This document shows, one piece after another, positions 13,643 to 20,439 of a DNA stretch of 22,314 nucleotides. The stretch spans positions 1 to 22,314 of the forward strand of contig CANPZJ010000004.1 in NCBI GenBank assembly GCA_947588795.1. The letters are read 5' to 3'. A program made the position numbers and the translations under genes. This stretch comes from an uncultured Bacilli bacterium (lineage in GTDB: Bacteria; Bacillota_I; Bacilli_A; RF39; UBA660). Each line of letters starts with the position of its first letter. Position 1 is the stretch's first letter. Below the pieces are notes generated by a model. It worked only from the letters and a program-made list of their open reading frames with translations. It made no database searches and had not been told where the DNA came from.

Positions 13643-15031
13643 ATGTATGATGTAGTAATAATAGGGGCTGGACCAGCAGGTCTATTTGCAGCTTATGAAT
13701 TAATTCAAAATAACCCAAAATTAAAAATATTATTAATGGATAAAGGTAAATTTGCCCATAATAGAGTTTGTCCAATGAAAAAGACTAATGTCTGTGTTAA
13801 TTGTAATCCTTGTAATATCTTATCAGGGTTTGGTGGTGCTGGAACATTCTCTGACGGTAAACTTAATTTTATTCCCAAACTTGGTAAATCTGATTTATTT
13901 AAATATATGTCTATTAGTGAAGCTAATAAATTAATTGATGATACCGAAGAAATATTTAATAAATTTGGTATGGACAGTGATGTTTATCCATCTAATATGG
14001 ATGAAGCTAGAAAAATTCAAGAAAAAATTGCTAAAGAGGGCGCTAATCTTTTAATCATTAAACAAAAACATTTAGGTAGTGATAAATTACCAGAATATAT
14101 TCATAATTTTACTAAGTATTTAGAAGATAATAAGGTAGAAACTTTAGAAAATGCTGATGTAATAGATATTGAAGAAGAAAAAGGTATTTATAATGTAATT
14201 TATAAAGAAGGTAAAACGGAAAAGAAAGTTACATCTAAATATGTAATTGTTGCTCCAGGTAGAACTGGTGCTAAATGGGTTCAAGAACTTGCTGATAAAT
14301 ACAAAATTCCTTATGTATCACAAAGTATTGAAATTGGTGTTAGAGTTGAGGTAAGAAAAGAAATACTTAAAGATATTTGTAGTATTATCTATGATCCAAC
14401 CATATTTATTAAGACTGATACTTATAATGATCAAATAAGAACGTTTTGTACTAACCCAGAAGGATTTGTTACGAAAGAAAATTATTATGGCTATATATGT
14501 GTTAATGGTCATGCATTAAAAGAAACAAAATCAAATAATTCTAACTTTGCCTTTATTTCCAAAGTTAATTTAACTCATCCTGTTACTAATACGAGAGAAT
14601 ATGGTGAATGTATTGCAAAGATTGCTAATACCTTAGGTGATGGTAAACCAATTATTCAATCACTTAGGGATTTAAAGATGGGTAGACGCTCAACAATGGA
14701 AAAAATAAACAAAGGATTTATTGAACCAACACTAAAAGATGTTGTGGCTGGTGATCTTGCTTTAGTTCTTCCTCATCGTATTATTAAAAATATTTTAGAA
14801 GGTTTAGAAACTCTTGATAAAATAATTCCTGGTGTTAATAATGGTGAAACGCTACTTTATGGACCCGAAATAAAGTTCTTCAGTAATGAAATAACTACTG
14901 ATAATAATATGAAATTAGAAGGACATAATATCTATTTTGTTGGTGATGGTGCTGGTAAGGCTGGAAACATTGTTGCTGCTGCTGCAACTGGCTTAGTAGC
15001 AGCAAGAGATATTCTAAAACAAAAACTTTAA
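13643..15031 (+). CDS. FAD-dependent dehydrogenase (COG2509 type)
   Basis: The 462-residue protein starts with a dinucleotide-binding fold, VVIIGAGPAGLFAAYEL (residues 4-20). Next is the family-typical cysteine-rich CVNCNPCNILSGFGGAGTFSDG stretch (Cys51, Cys54, Cys57 region). It then has ATGxG-like YVIVAPGRTGAKW and a C-terminal FAD-contacting IYFVGDGAGKAGNIVAAAATG (about 431-451). This matches uncharacterised FAD-dependent dehydrogenases of the COG2509 group. The substrate is unknown; the cysteines may serve redox chemistry. GGAGTGG precedes the ATG. A TATAAT at 13604-13609 is the likely -10 box, with a weak -35. It is transcribed alone. Confidence 0.9.
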   Translation: MYDVVIIGAGPAGLFAAYELIQNNPKLKILLMDKGKFAHNRVCPMKKTNVCVNCNPCNILSGFGGAGTFSDGKLNFIPKLGKSDLFKYMSISEANKLIDDTEEIFNKFGMDSDVYPSNMDEARKIQEKIAKEGANLLIIKQKHLGSDKLPEYIHNFTKYLEDNKVETLENADVIDIEEEKGIYNVIYKEGKTEKKVTSKYVIVAPGRTGAKWVQELADKYKIPYVSQSIEIGVRVEVRKEILKDICSIIYDPTIFIKTDTYNDQIRTFCTNPEGFVTKENYYGYICVNGHALKETKSNNSNFAFISKVNLTHPVTNTREYGECIAKIANTLGDGKPIIQSLRDLKMGRRSTMEKINKGFIEPTLKDVVAGDLALVLPHRIIKNILEGLETLDKIIPGVNNGETLLYGPEIKFFSNEITTDNNMKLEGHNIYFVGDGAGKAGNIVAAAATGLVAARDILKQKL

Positions 15032-15049
15032 AAAATTGTTAAAATTATG

Positions 15050-15078
15050 TTGACAAAAGGATAAAAATCGATTAGGAT
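15050..15078 (+). promoter_or_regulatory. promoter of a candidate small RNA
   Basis: A perfect TTGACA (15050-15055) and TAGGAT (15073-15078, four of six matches) are separated by 17 bases. They begin 19 bases after the FAD dehydrogenase stop. Transcription would start near 15085, exactly where the first hairpin begins. Confidence 0.55.
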
Positions 15079-15084
15079 AGTAAT

Positions 15085-15180
15085 CACCAATTCGAGAAAA
15101 CCTTGAATTGGTGCTAGTATCACACTAGTCAACCCCTTTTTATTCTTTGAGACCACAAGGTAATGTGGTCTCGTTTTTTT
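15085..15180 (+). ncRNA. candidate small RNA of about 96 nt with three hairpins
   Basis: No reading frame of note occurs here, but structure is dense. Hairpin 1 pairs CACCAATTC (15085-15093) with GAATTGGTG (15105-15113). Hairpin 2 pairs CTAGT (15114-15118) with ACTAG (15124-15128). An unpaired GTCAACCCC-T5 stretch follows (about 15129-15141), then a strong terminator. The C-rich single strand could pair with G-rich ribosome binding sites, as in several Gram-positive regulatory RNAs; that is inference. I do not recognise a known RNA family. Alternatively the hairpins are only the 3' end of the dehydrogenase mRNA. Confidence 0.5.
15149..15180 (+). terminator. strong Rho-independent terminator
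   Basis: GAGACCACA (15149-15157) pairs perfectly with TGTGGTCTC (15164-15172) around a six-base loop, followed by G and seven T's. It is one of the most GC-rich elements in the window. It would end both the candidate small RNA and any read-through from the FAD dehydrogenase. Confidence 0.92.
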
Positions 15181-15712
15181 ATTTTGAAAATTTTGTTTTT
15201 ATTTCTTTCATTGTTAAATTACTTTTGATACTTTTTGTATATTTTTTTATATCTATAAAATTTGCATATTTATCTTCTTCTTTTATTAGTAACCAATTAT
15301 TATCTTTAATATTAACTAAAACCCAATTACCTTTTAATCTTTTACCATACAAAGTAAATTTAAAAGAATCTTTATTTACTTCTAATAATTTATAAGTACC
15401 TCTATCCCAAAGCATAACAGTACCGCCACCATATTCACCTTCCGGAATAATTCCTTCAAAATTGCGATATGATAAAGGATGATCTTCAACTTGAACTGCT
15501 AGTCTTTTATCTTTGTGATTATATGAAGGTCCTTTAGGTATTGCCCAACTTTTCATAACGCCTTTAAATTCTAATCGAAAATCATAATGGTCATGACTTG
15601 CTAAATGATGTTGTACGCAAAATTTAAGTCTTTTAGAAGACTCTTCTTTTTTACCTTTAGGTTCTTTTGTTTTATTAAAATTTCTTTTTTGATTATACTT
15701 TTTTAAACTCAT
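15179..15712 (-). CDS. stand-alone LigD-type DNA 3'-phosphoesterase domain protein
   Basis: The 177-residue protein is a single 3'-phosphoesterase domain as found in bacterial DNA ligase D. Family residues are present with the expected spacing: His36, His42, Asp44 and Arg46 in HHLASHDHYDFRLE, and His78 and Tyr82 in EDHPLSY. SWAIPKGPS and EGEYGGGT are also present. These match the known metal and catalytic positions of LigD phosphoesterase (His42, His48, Asp50, Arg52, His84, Tyr88 in the Pseudomonas enzyme), each shifted by six. The enzyme trims 3'-ribonucleotides and 3'-phosphates at DNA ends. No ligase, polymerase or Ku gene is in the window. AGAGG precedes the ATG. Confidence 0.93.
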   Translation of the reverse strand: MSLKKYNQKRNFNKTKEPKGKKEESSKRLKFCVQHHLASHDHYDFRLEFKGVMKSWAIPKGPSYNHKDKRLAVQVEDHPLSYRNFEGIIPEGEYGGGTVMLWDRGTYKLLEVNKDSFKFTLYGKRLKGNWVLVNIKDNNWLLIKEEDKYANFIDIKKYTKSIKSNLTMKEIKTKFSK

Positions 15713-15757
15713 ATTTATACCTCTTTATTATTTTTAACTATTATTTTAAATGTATAC

Positions 15758-15794
15758 AAAAAGAATATTAGATTTTATTTCTAAATATTCTTTT
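15758..15794 (-). terminator. Rho-independent terminator of the SNF2 helicase gene
   Basis: On the minus strand, AAAAGAATATTTAGA pairs with TCTAATATTCTTTT, with one bulged base and a seven-base loop, ending in T's. It begins 8 bases after the helicase stop. Confidence 0.65.
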
Positions 15795-15802
15795 ACATAG
15801 CA

Positions 15803-18800
15803 TTAAATGCCAATTAATCTCTTTATATCATTTTCGGTTAAACTTGCTAAACTAATATTACCTTCTTCACCTTTTTCAATTAATTCATCAGAAAGCAATT
15901 GTTTTTTCTTTTGTAATTCTAAAATTCTTTCTTCTATTGTACCATTGGCAATTAACTTAATAACTTCAACTTTTTTAGTTTGGCCAATTCGATGAGCCCT
16001 GTCAGTGGCTTGATTTTCTACTTGTGGATTCCACCATAAATCTAAGTGAATAACAACATCAGCACTTGTTAAATTAAGACCTGTTCCACCACTTTTTAAA
16101 GTTATTAAGAATACATTTGTGTTATCATTATTAAATTTATCAACCAAATCTTGTCTAAGTTTACCATTAACACTACCATCAATTTGATAATAAGTTATAT
16201 TATTTTTGGTAAATTTTTCTCTAACAATATCTAAAGCTTTTTTAAAACTAGTAAATAAAAGAATTTTATGACCATTAGAAATGCTTGTTAAAACTATCTT
16301 GACTAATTCTTCTATTTTTGAACTTTCCTTATTATAATTTTCATAAATTAATTTGGGATCAATACATATTTGTCTTAAACGAGTTAAAAGAGTTATTATT
16401 TCAATTCTTTTACTACTAAAACTTCCTTGTTTTAATAATTCTTCTATCTTTTCTTTAACTTCTTTAACTTCTAAGGCATATATTTGTTTTTGTTCTTCAC
16501 ATAAATCTATAAAAATATTATTTTCTATTTTATTTGGCAATTCTTTAACTACATCATTTTTCTTTCTTCTTAAAATAAACGGTGATGTAATTGCCTTTAA
16601 ATTCGCTATCTTTTCTTTAGCATCATCATTAATATCTTTAAAATGATATTTTTCATTAAACTTAGCAGCACTACTTAAAAAGCCTGGCATAATAAAATCA
16701 AATATACTCCATAACTCTAAAATAGAATTTTCTAAAGGTGTACCTGTTAAAGCTATTTTAGTATCTGCATTTACTTTTTTGACTGCTTTAGTAATTAATG
16801 AATTAGGATTTTTTATATTTTGGGCTTCATCAATTACACATACTTTAAAGTTTTTATTTTCATATAAAGATATATCTTCTCTTAATATTCCATAAGAAGT
16901 AATATAAACATTGGCCTTATCCTCGGTAATATTTTTTACTCTTAAATTTTTATTACCATTTAAAATTGTTACTTTTAATGTTTTAGCAAATTTTTCAAAT
17001 TCTTTTAACCAATTATAACAAAGCGAAGTAGGACATACTACCAAAAATTTACTATCTTTATCACTATCTAATATTTTTTTGAAAAAATAAATTGTTTGGA
17101 TTGTTTTACCTAACCCCATTTCATCTGCTAAAATTCCGCCAAAATCACATTTATGAATATTATATAACCATTCTACTCCTTCAATTTGATAAGGTCTTAA
17201 TATTTTTCTTTCACTTGGACTAAACTCTAAAGAAGTATTTTGATATTCTTTAAAATTCTTTATAAAATTATCAAATAAATTATTAGTTTTAATATTAGGA
17301 TACTTATTTCTTTTTAAATAATCTAAATAAATTGCTTGATATTTAGGAATAACTCCTTCATTATCTTTAGCATCAATACTTAAATCATCTAATAAATTAC
17401 TTAAATCTTTAATAGAATCATCATTTAAAGAAACAATATCACCATTCTTAAGTTTATAATATTTTTTCTTATATTTTAAAGATTTAACAAGATTATTAAT
17501 TTCGTTATCATTAATATTATCTATTTTAAAAGAATAATGCATGATATTATCTTCCCCAATTGAGAAATTACTACTAACATTTAATTTTTTTCTAATATTA
17601 GTATTCTTTAATTTTTCTGATGTAAAAATCTCATATTTTTGGGAAAGTTCATTTAAGCCATTTTCTAAAAAGTTTACGATTAATTCTATATCATCTAAAA
17701 TAATTTTATTATTTTCAATTTTAAAATAATAATTTTTTAAATCTTCTATTATTTCGTTTTCAAAATCTACATCTCTTAATATTTCTTTCGAATTATCAAA
17801 ATAATCTATTTCTTCATTATTATATAATAATTTTATTTTACAAATTATATTATCTAAATTCATATCAAAATATAATTTTACTACTGGTTTCATAAAACTA
17901 ATAACTTCTTTTAATTTTTTATCTATTTTAAGATCATCTTTAATAACTGGTAAAATTCCTTTATTAAAATTATTTAACTCATCTTTAGTAAATTCTAATT
18001 CCTTTATATTATTATCTTCTAATAATTTTATTAATTTTTGATAACCGCTATTCAAATGATAAATATCTTTGTTATATAGTATATATTCATAATTATTAGT
18101 AATTGGATCAATATTTTTATAATCAATATTCAAATTATAAATATCATCTTTTTTACTTAAATTAATTTCAAAAGGAAAATTATCTTTAATACCCTCAATC
18201 TCCCCAATATTTTCTACATAAAATGTTTTATTACTTAACAATTTTAAAAATTTATTAATATCACTTCGTCTAAAAGTTATACAATCATAATTAAAAGTAC
18301 CATAATCAAAAATAAATTCTATGATTTCTTTATCATCTTCAGCAAAATAATGCTCTTTAGAATTGTAAGTAAAATCTTTACCAAATTTTATAATTCCGCC
18401 ATTTTCATAAGTACTCTTAAAATTATTATATTTTTGCCCAACAGTATATAATTTATCATAACCTATCTTTAATTTTAAACTTAAATTATTATAACTATAG
18501 TAATTATCTATAATTAAATAATACAATACTTTTAATTTTTTCTTAATAATGCTTTTTTCATTAGAAAAAGTATTTAATATTATTTTAGAAATACTTTTAC
18601 TATCTCTTTCCATTTCTTCAAAAACATCGGAATTCATTATAGCAGCAGGTATATGACAACAAGAATGAAGTCTTCCAAATTCGCTACAATTACAATATAT
18701 AGTTCTAATGGTATCATCATACATAGTTATTCTAACCGTAGCAGATTCTGATTGCCAAAAAGTTCGTTTTATTTTAAAAACATAAGATTTGTTTTTACCT

Positions 18801-18910
18801 TGTTCATCTTTTGAAAATAGACTAACATCATCATAATCAACATATCTTGCATCATGTATATGTCTTTTTAAAATATAGCCTTCTAATTGGCTTAATAAAT
18901 AATCTCTCAT
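15803..18910 (-). CDS. SNF2-family helicase with N-terminal SWIM zinc finger
   Basis: The 1035-residue protein starts at the ATG at 18910 (GGAGGG upstream). It has a SWIM zinc finger, CxC...CxH (Cys73, Cys75, Cys84, His86). A long AT-rich, Asn/Lys/Asp-rich middle follows, corresponding to the bacterial SNF2 helicase-associated region. The C-terminal half is a complete SNF2 motor with LADEMGLGKTIQT (motif I, about 591-604), DEAQ (motif II, 694-697), LTGTPLEN (motif III), LLFTSFKKA (motif IV), LKSGGTGLNLTSAD (motif V) and QATDRAHRIGQ (motif VI). It should translocate on double-stranded DNA or RNA-polymerase complexes using ATP. Such bacterial proteins are proposed to act in transcription recycling or DNA repair. 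It is monocistronic. Confidence 0.95.
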   Translation of the reverse strand: MRDYLLSQLEGYILKRHIHDARYVDYDDVSLFSKDEQGKNKSYVFKIKRTFWQSESATVRITMYDDTIRTIYCNCSEFGRLHSCCHIPAAIMNSDVFEEMERDSKSISKIILNTFSNEKSIIKKKLKVLYYLIIDNYYSYNNLSLKLKIGYDKLYTVGQKYNNFKSTYENGGIIKFGKDFTYNSKEHYFAEDDKEIIEFIFDYGTFNYDCITFRRSDINKFLKLLSNKTFYVENIGEIEGIKDNFPFEINLSKKDDIYNLNIDYKNIDPITNNYEYILYNKDIYHLNSGYQKLIKLLEDNNIKELEFTKDELNNFNKGILPVIKDDLKIDKKLKEVISFMKPVVKLYFDMNLDNIICKIKLLYNNEEIDYFDNSKEILRDVDFENEIIEDLKNYYFKIENNKIILDDIELIVNFLENGLNELSQKYEIFTSEKLKNTNIRKKLNVSSNFSIGEDNIMHYSFKIDNINDNEINNLVKSLKYKKKYYKLKNGDIVSLNDDSIKDLSNLLDDLSIDAKDNEGVIPKYQAIYLDYLKRNKYPNIKTNNLFDNFIKNFKEYQNTSLEFSPSERKILRPYQIEGVEWLYNIHKCDFGGILADEMGLGKTIQTIYFFKKILDSDKDSKFLVVCPTSLCYNWLKEFEKFAKTLKVTILNGNKNLRVKNITEDKANVYITSYGILREDISLYENKNFKVCVIDEAQNIKNPNSLITKAVKKVNADTKIALTGTPLENSILELWSIFDFIMPGFLSSAAKFNEKYHFKDINDDAKEKIANLKAITSPFILRRKKNDVVKELPNKIENNIFIDLCEEQKQIYALEVKEVKEKIEELLKQGSFSSKRIEIITLLTRLRQICIDPKLIYENYNKESSKIEELVKIVLTSISNGHKILLFTSFKKALDIVREKFTKNNITYYQIDGSVNGKLRQDLVDKFNNDNTNVFLITLKSGGTGLNLTSADVVIHLDLWWNPQVENQATDRAHRIGQTKKVEVIKLIANGTIEERILELQKKKQLLSDELIEKGEEGNISLASLTENDIKRLIGI

Positions 18911-18938
18911 TATAATTCCCTCCAATGCAAGTAAATAT

Positions 18939-18967
18939 AATATAACAAACGTTTGTTAAAAAGTAAA
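18939..18967 (-). promoter_or_regulatory. promoter of the SNF2 helicase gene
   Basis: On the minus strand, TTTACT (plus 18962-18967) and TATATT (plus 18939-18944) are separated by 17 bases, 28 bases upstream of the start codon. The spacer is filled by a perfect palindrome (18943-18958). Confidence 0.55.
18943..18958. promoter_or_regulatory. 16-bp perfect palindromic operator TAACAAACGTTTGTTA
   Basis: The 16 bases are fully self-complementary and lie between the -10 and -35 boxes of the SNF2 helicase promoter, overlapping the -10 by two bases. This form and placement are typical of TetR-type repressor operators. No TetR-family gene is in the window, so the regulator must be encoded elsewhere. 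Confidence 0.6.
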
Positions 18968-19011
18968 GAAATTGTTATATTTTGGTAAATTTTTTGTATA
19001 TTTATCAAAAT

Positions 19012-19044
19012 AAATAAGCACTCTAAATTAGAATGCTTATTTTT
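19012..19044. terminator. bidirectional terminator beside the nifJ 3' fragment
   Basis: AAGCACTCTA (19016-19025) pairs with TAGAATGCTT (19029-19038), including one G-T pair, with T-rich flanks on both strands. It would end minus-strand transcription past the nifJ fragment. A closely similar hairpin occurs at 19973-20006. Confidence 0.7.
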
Positions 19045-19263
19045 TATAGTAATTTTTTATAATAATTATATCTCTTAATGGCATTTTCTTTTTGATTAGT
19101 AAGAAGAACATACGCAATATCTTTATCTTTAATTTTTAAAGCATTAAATCTAACTTCATTATCTAAAAATTCTTCATAGCGATTAAATTCCGGTTCCTTA
19201 CTATCAATATATAATTTTTCTTCTAAATTATAATGCATTAATAATTGATATCCGATATTAACT
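19044..19263 (-). pseudogene. nifJ: duplicated 3' fragment of the PFOR gene
   Basis: The segment repeats the last 220 or so bases of the intact nifJ copy (20440 onward) in the same direction, at roughly 93 percent identity by eye. It ends in the same NAIKRYNYYKKLL-stop. Homology continues upstream of the first Met of the remaining open frame (a 64-residue frame starting at 19238), through codons for VxxGYQLL, and then stops abruptly near 19263. One codon is missing relative to the intact copy. It has no ribosome binding site and lacks all catalytic parts, so it is a remnant, not a gene. It marks the left edge of an inserted segment carrying the toxin-antitoxin module. Confidence 0.9.
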
Positions 19264-19272
19264 TTTTATTGA

Positions 19273-19293
19273 CAATATATTTATAATATATTG
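19273..19293. promoter_or_regulatory. 21-bp palindrome, probable antitoxin operator
   Basis: CAATATATT-TAT-AATATATTG has nine-base arms around a three-base centre. It lies between two possible -35 boxes, TTGACA at 19269-19274 and TTGAAA at 19291-19296. The latter pairs with TAATAT at 19314-19319 over a 17-base spacer. RelB/DinJ antitoxins bind such repeats through their ribbon-helix-helix domain to repress their own operon. Confidence 0.5.
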
Positions 19294-19345
19294 AAATATA
19301 AAAAGGTTTATGTTAATATATTATTAAGTAAGTGAGGTGTTAAAA

Positions 19346-19672
19346 ATGACTAGTATATCCAATGCTATTAATATGAGCTTTAGAGTTGATAAAGGCTTAA
19401 AAAAACAAGCTGATACTTTGTTTAAAGAATTAGGTTTAAACACTAGTGTTGCTTTAAATATGTTCTTAACTCAAAGTGTAAGAGAGCAAGCATTACCTTT
19501 TACACCATCTAAGAAAGTAAATGAAGAATGTGAACTATGCAAAAAATATTCCAAACCAAGTAGAAGTTTAAAAAGAGCAATGAAAGAAGCCGATGATATT
19601 ATTAGTGGTAAAAAGAAATCAAAGGCCTATCATAGTGTAGAAGAGTTAATTGAGGACTTGGACAATGATTAA
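19346..19672 (+). CDS. RelB/DinJ family antitoxin
   Basis: The start is the ATG at 19346, with GAGGTG six bases upstream; a GTG at 19337 lies inside that site. The 108-residue protein has an N-terminal ribbon-helix-helix domain (NMSFRVDKGLKKQADTLFKELGLNTSVALNMF, of which MSFRVDK is the DNA-contacting strand) and LPFTPS after it. The acidic C-terminus (EADDII..., EELIEDLDND) would wrap the toxin. It is somewhat longer than typical DinJ. It overlaps the toxin gene by eight bases, the usual coupling. It appears intact. Confidence 0.92.
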   Translation: MTSISNAINMSFRVDKGLKKQADTLFKELGLNTSVALNMFLTQSVREQALPFTPSKKVNEECELCKKYSKPSRSLKRAMKEADDIISGKKKSKAYHSVEELIEDLDND

Positions 19673-19972
19673 CTTTAATTTAACAAAAACTAAATATGCA
19701 ATTCATATTACTTCAGATTTTAAAAATAGTTATAAAAAAATAGTTAAACAAAGAAAAGATAAAAATAAATTAATAAATGTATTAAAAATACTCGCTAATG
19801 GTGAAATTTTAAATGCTAAATATCGTGAACACAAAATGACAAAAAATATAAAGATTGCAAAGAATGTCATATACAACCAAATTGGTTGTTAATCTATAAA
19901 TACGATAATGATAATTTAATTTTAATATTAATGAATACAGGAAGCCATAGTGAAGTATTTAAATTAATATAA
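19665..19972 (+). pseudogene. YafQ-type mRNA interferase toxin, frameshifted
   Basis: The ATG at 19665 overlaps the antitoxin stop and opens a YafQ/RelE-superfamily frame: SDFKNSYKKIVKQ, LANGEILNAKYREHKM. The frame shifts at a run of six A (19841-19846) and stops after residue 75. One added A restores about 102 residues with CKECHIQPNWLLIYKYD and NTGSHSEVF, the conserved C-terminal toxin motifs. Without the shift the protein lacks the catalytic His residues of HIQPNW and TGSH. The position equivalent to the catalytic Asp of E. coli YafQ (DW) is Asn here. The module therefore looks inactivated, unless the run slips during transcription or translation or the base is a sequencing error. Confidence 0.85.
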
Positions 19973-20006
19973 ATAAGCACTTTAAATTGTGAAGTGCTTA
20001 TTTTTT
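19973..20006. terminator. bidirectional terminator between the toxin and the unknown gene
   Basis: ATAAGCACTT (19973-19982) pairs perfectly with AAGTGCTTAT (19992-20001), followed by six T's on the plus strand and a T-rich stretch on the minus strand. It can end the toxin-antitoxin operon and the minus-strand gene at 20041. It closely resembles the hairpin at 19012-19044. Confidence 0.8.
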
Positions 20007-20040
20007 GTGTTTTAATAATTTATTATATCAATTTAATAGA

Positions 20041-20409
20041 TTATCTACCGCTTCTATGTGATTTTAATTCTGCTAAAGTTGGCATATCAATATGTTGTTG
20101 TGTTTGCATTTGAACACTATATTTTTGTTGCCATAATAAATATGCTTTTTCTCTTGCAATAGCCATTTCAGCCTTTGCTCGTAATACATTAAGGTCTAAT
20201 TGGTTTAGATGTTCAAGTATTTCTTCAGCAGAAAAATATGTATTTGACTTACATCCTTCTTCTAATAATTTTCCAAGTTCTTCATTACCATTGCCTGTTT
20301 CTAATAAATTACATATGCGTTCATAATTACTAAATCTTATAGTTCGGCCAACTAAATCACAATAATAACCACTAATAACTAAATCTATAAATTCATCTGA
20401 ATATTGCAT
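20041..20409 (-). CDS. small protein of unknown function in the inserted segment
   Basis: The start is the ATG at 20409; GAGGAG lies upstream, and an ATG at 20415 directly abuts that site. The 122-residue product is soluble by composition, with mixed acidic helices (EELGKLLEEG, SAEEILEHLNQLDLNVLRAKAEMAIA) and a Gln-rich stretch before a basic HRSGR end. No family is recognised. It has its own extended -10 promoter at 20429-20437 (minus TGGTACAAT), only 3 to 11 bases from the nifJ stop codon. It lies between the toxin-antitoxin remnant and intact nifJ and probably came with that segment. Confidence 0.7.
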   Translation of the reverse strand: MQYSDEFIDLVISGYYCDLVGRTIRFSNYERICNLLETGNGNEELGKLLEEGCKSNTYFSAEEILEHLNQLDLNVLRAKAEMAIAREKAYLLWQQKYSVQMQTQQHIDMPTLAELKSHRSGR

Positions 20410-20428
20410 AAACATCTCCTCTTTTATT

Positions 20429-20437
20429 ATTGTACCA
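20429..20437 (-). promoter_or_regulatory. extended -10 promoter of the unknown gene at 20041-20409
   Basis: On the minus strand, TGGTACAAT fits TGnTATAAT with one change, and the ribosome binding site GAGGAG follows. It directly abuts the nifJ stop codon, and no terminator separates nifJ from this gene. Confidence 0.4.
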
Positions 20438-20439
20438 CA

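Noticed and set aside
15085..15180. Known riboswitch classes (preQ1, SAM, purine, THF, fluoride)
   Set aside because: None of the conserved core sequences I know for these classes is present, and no downstream plus-strand gene would be controlled.
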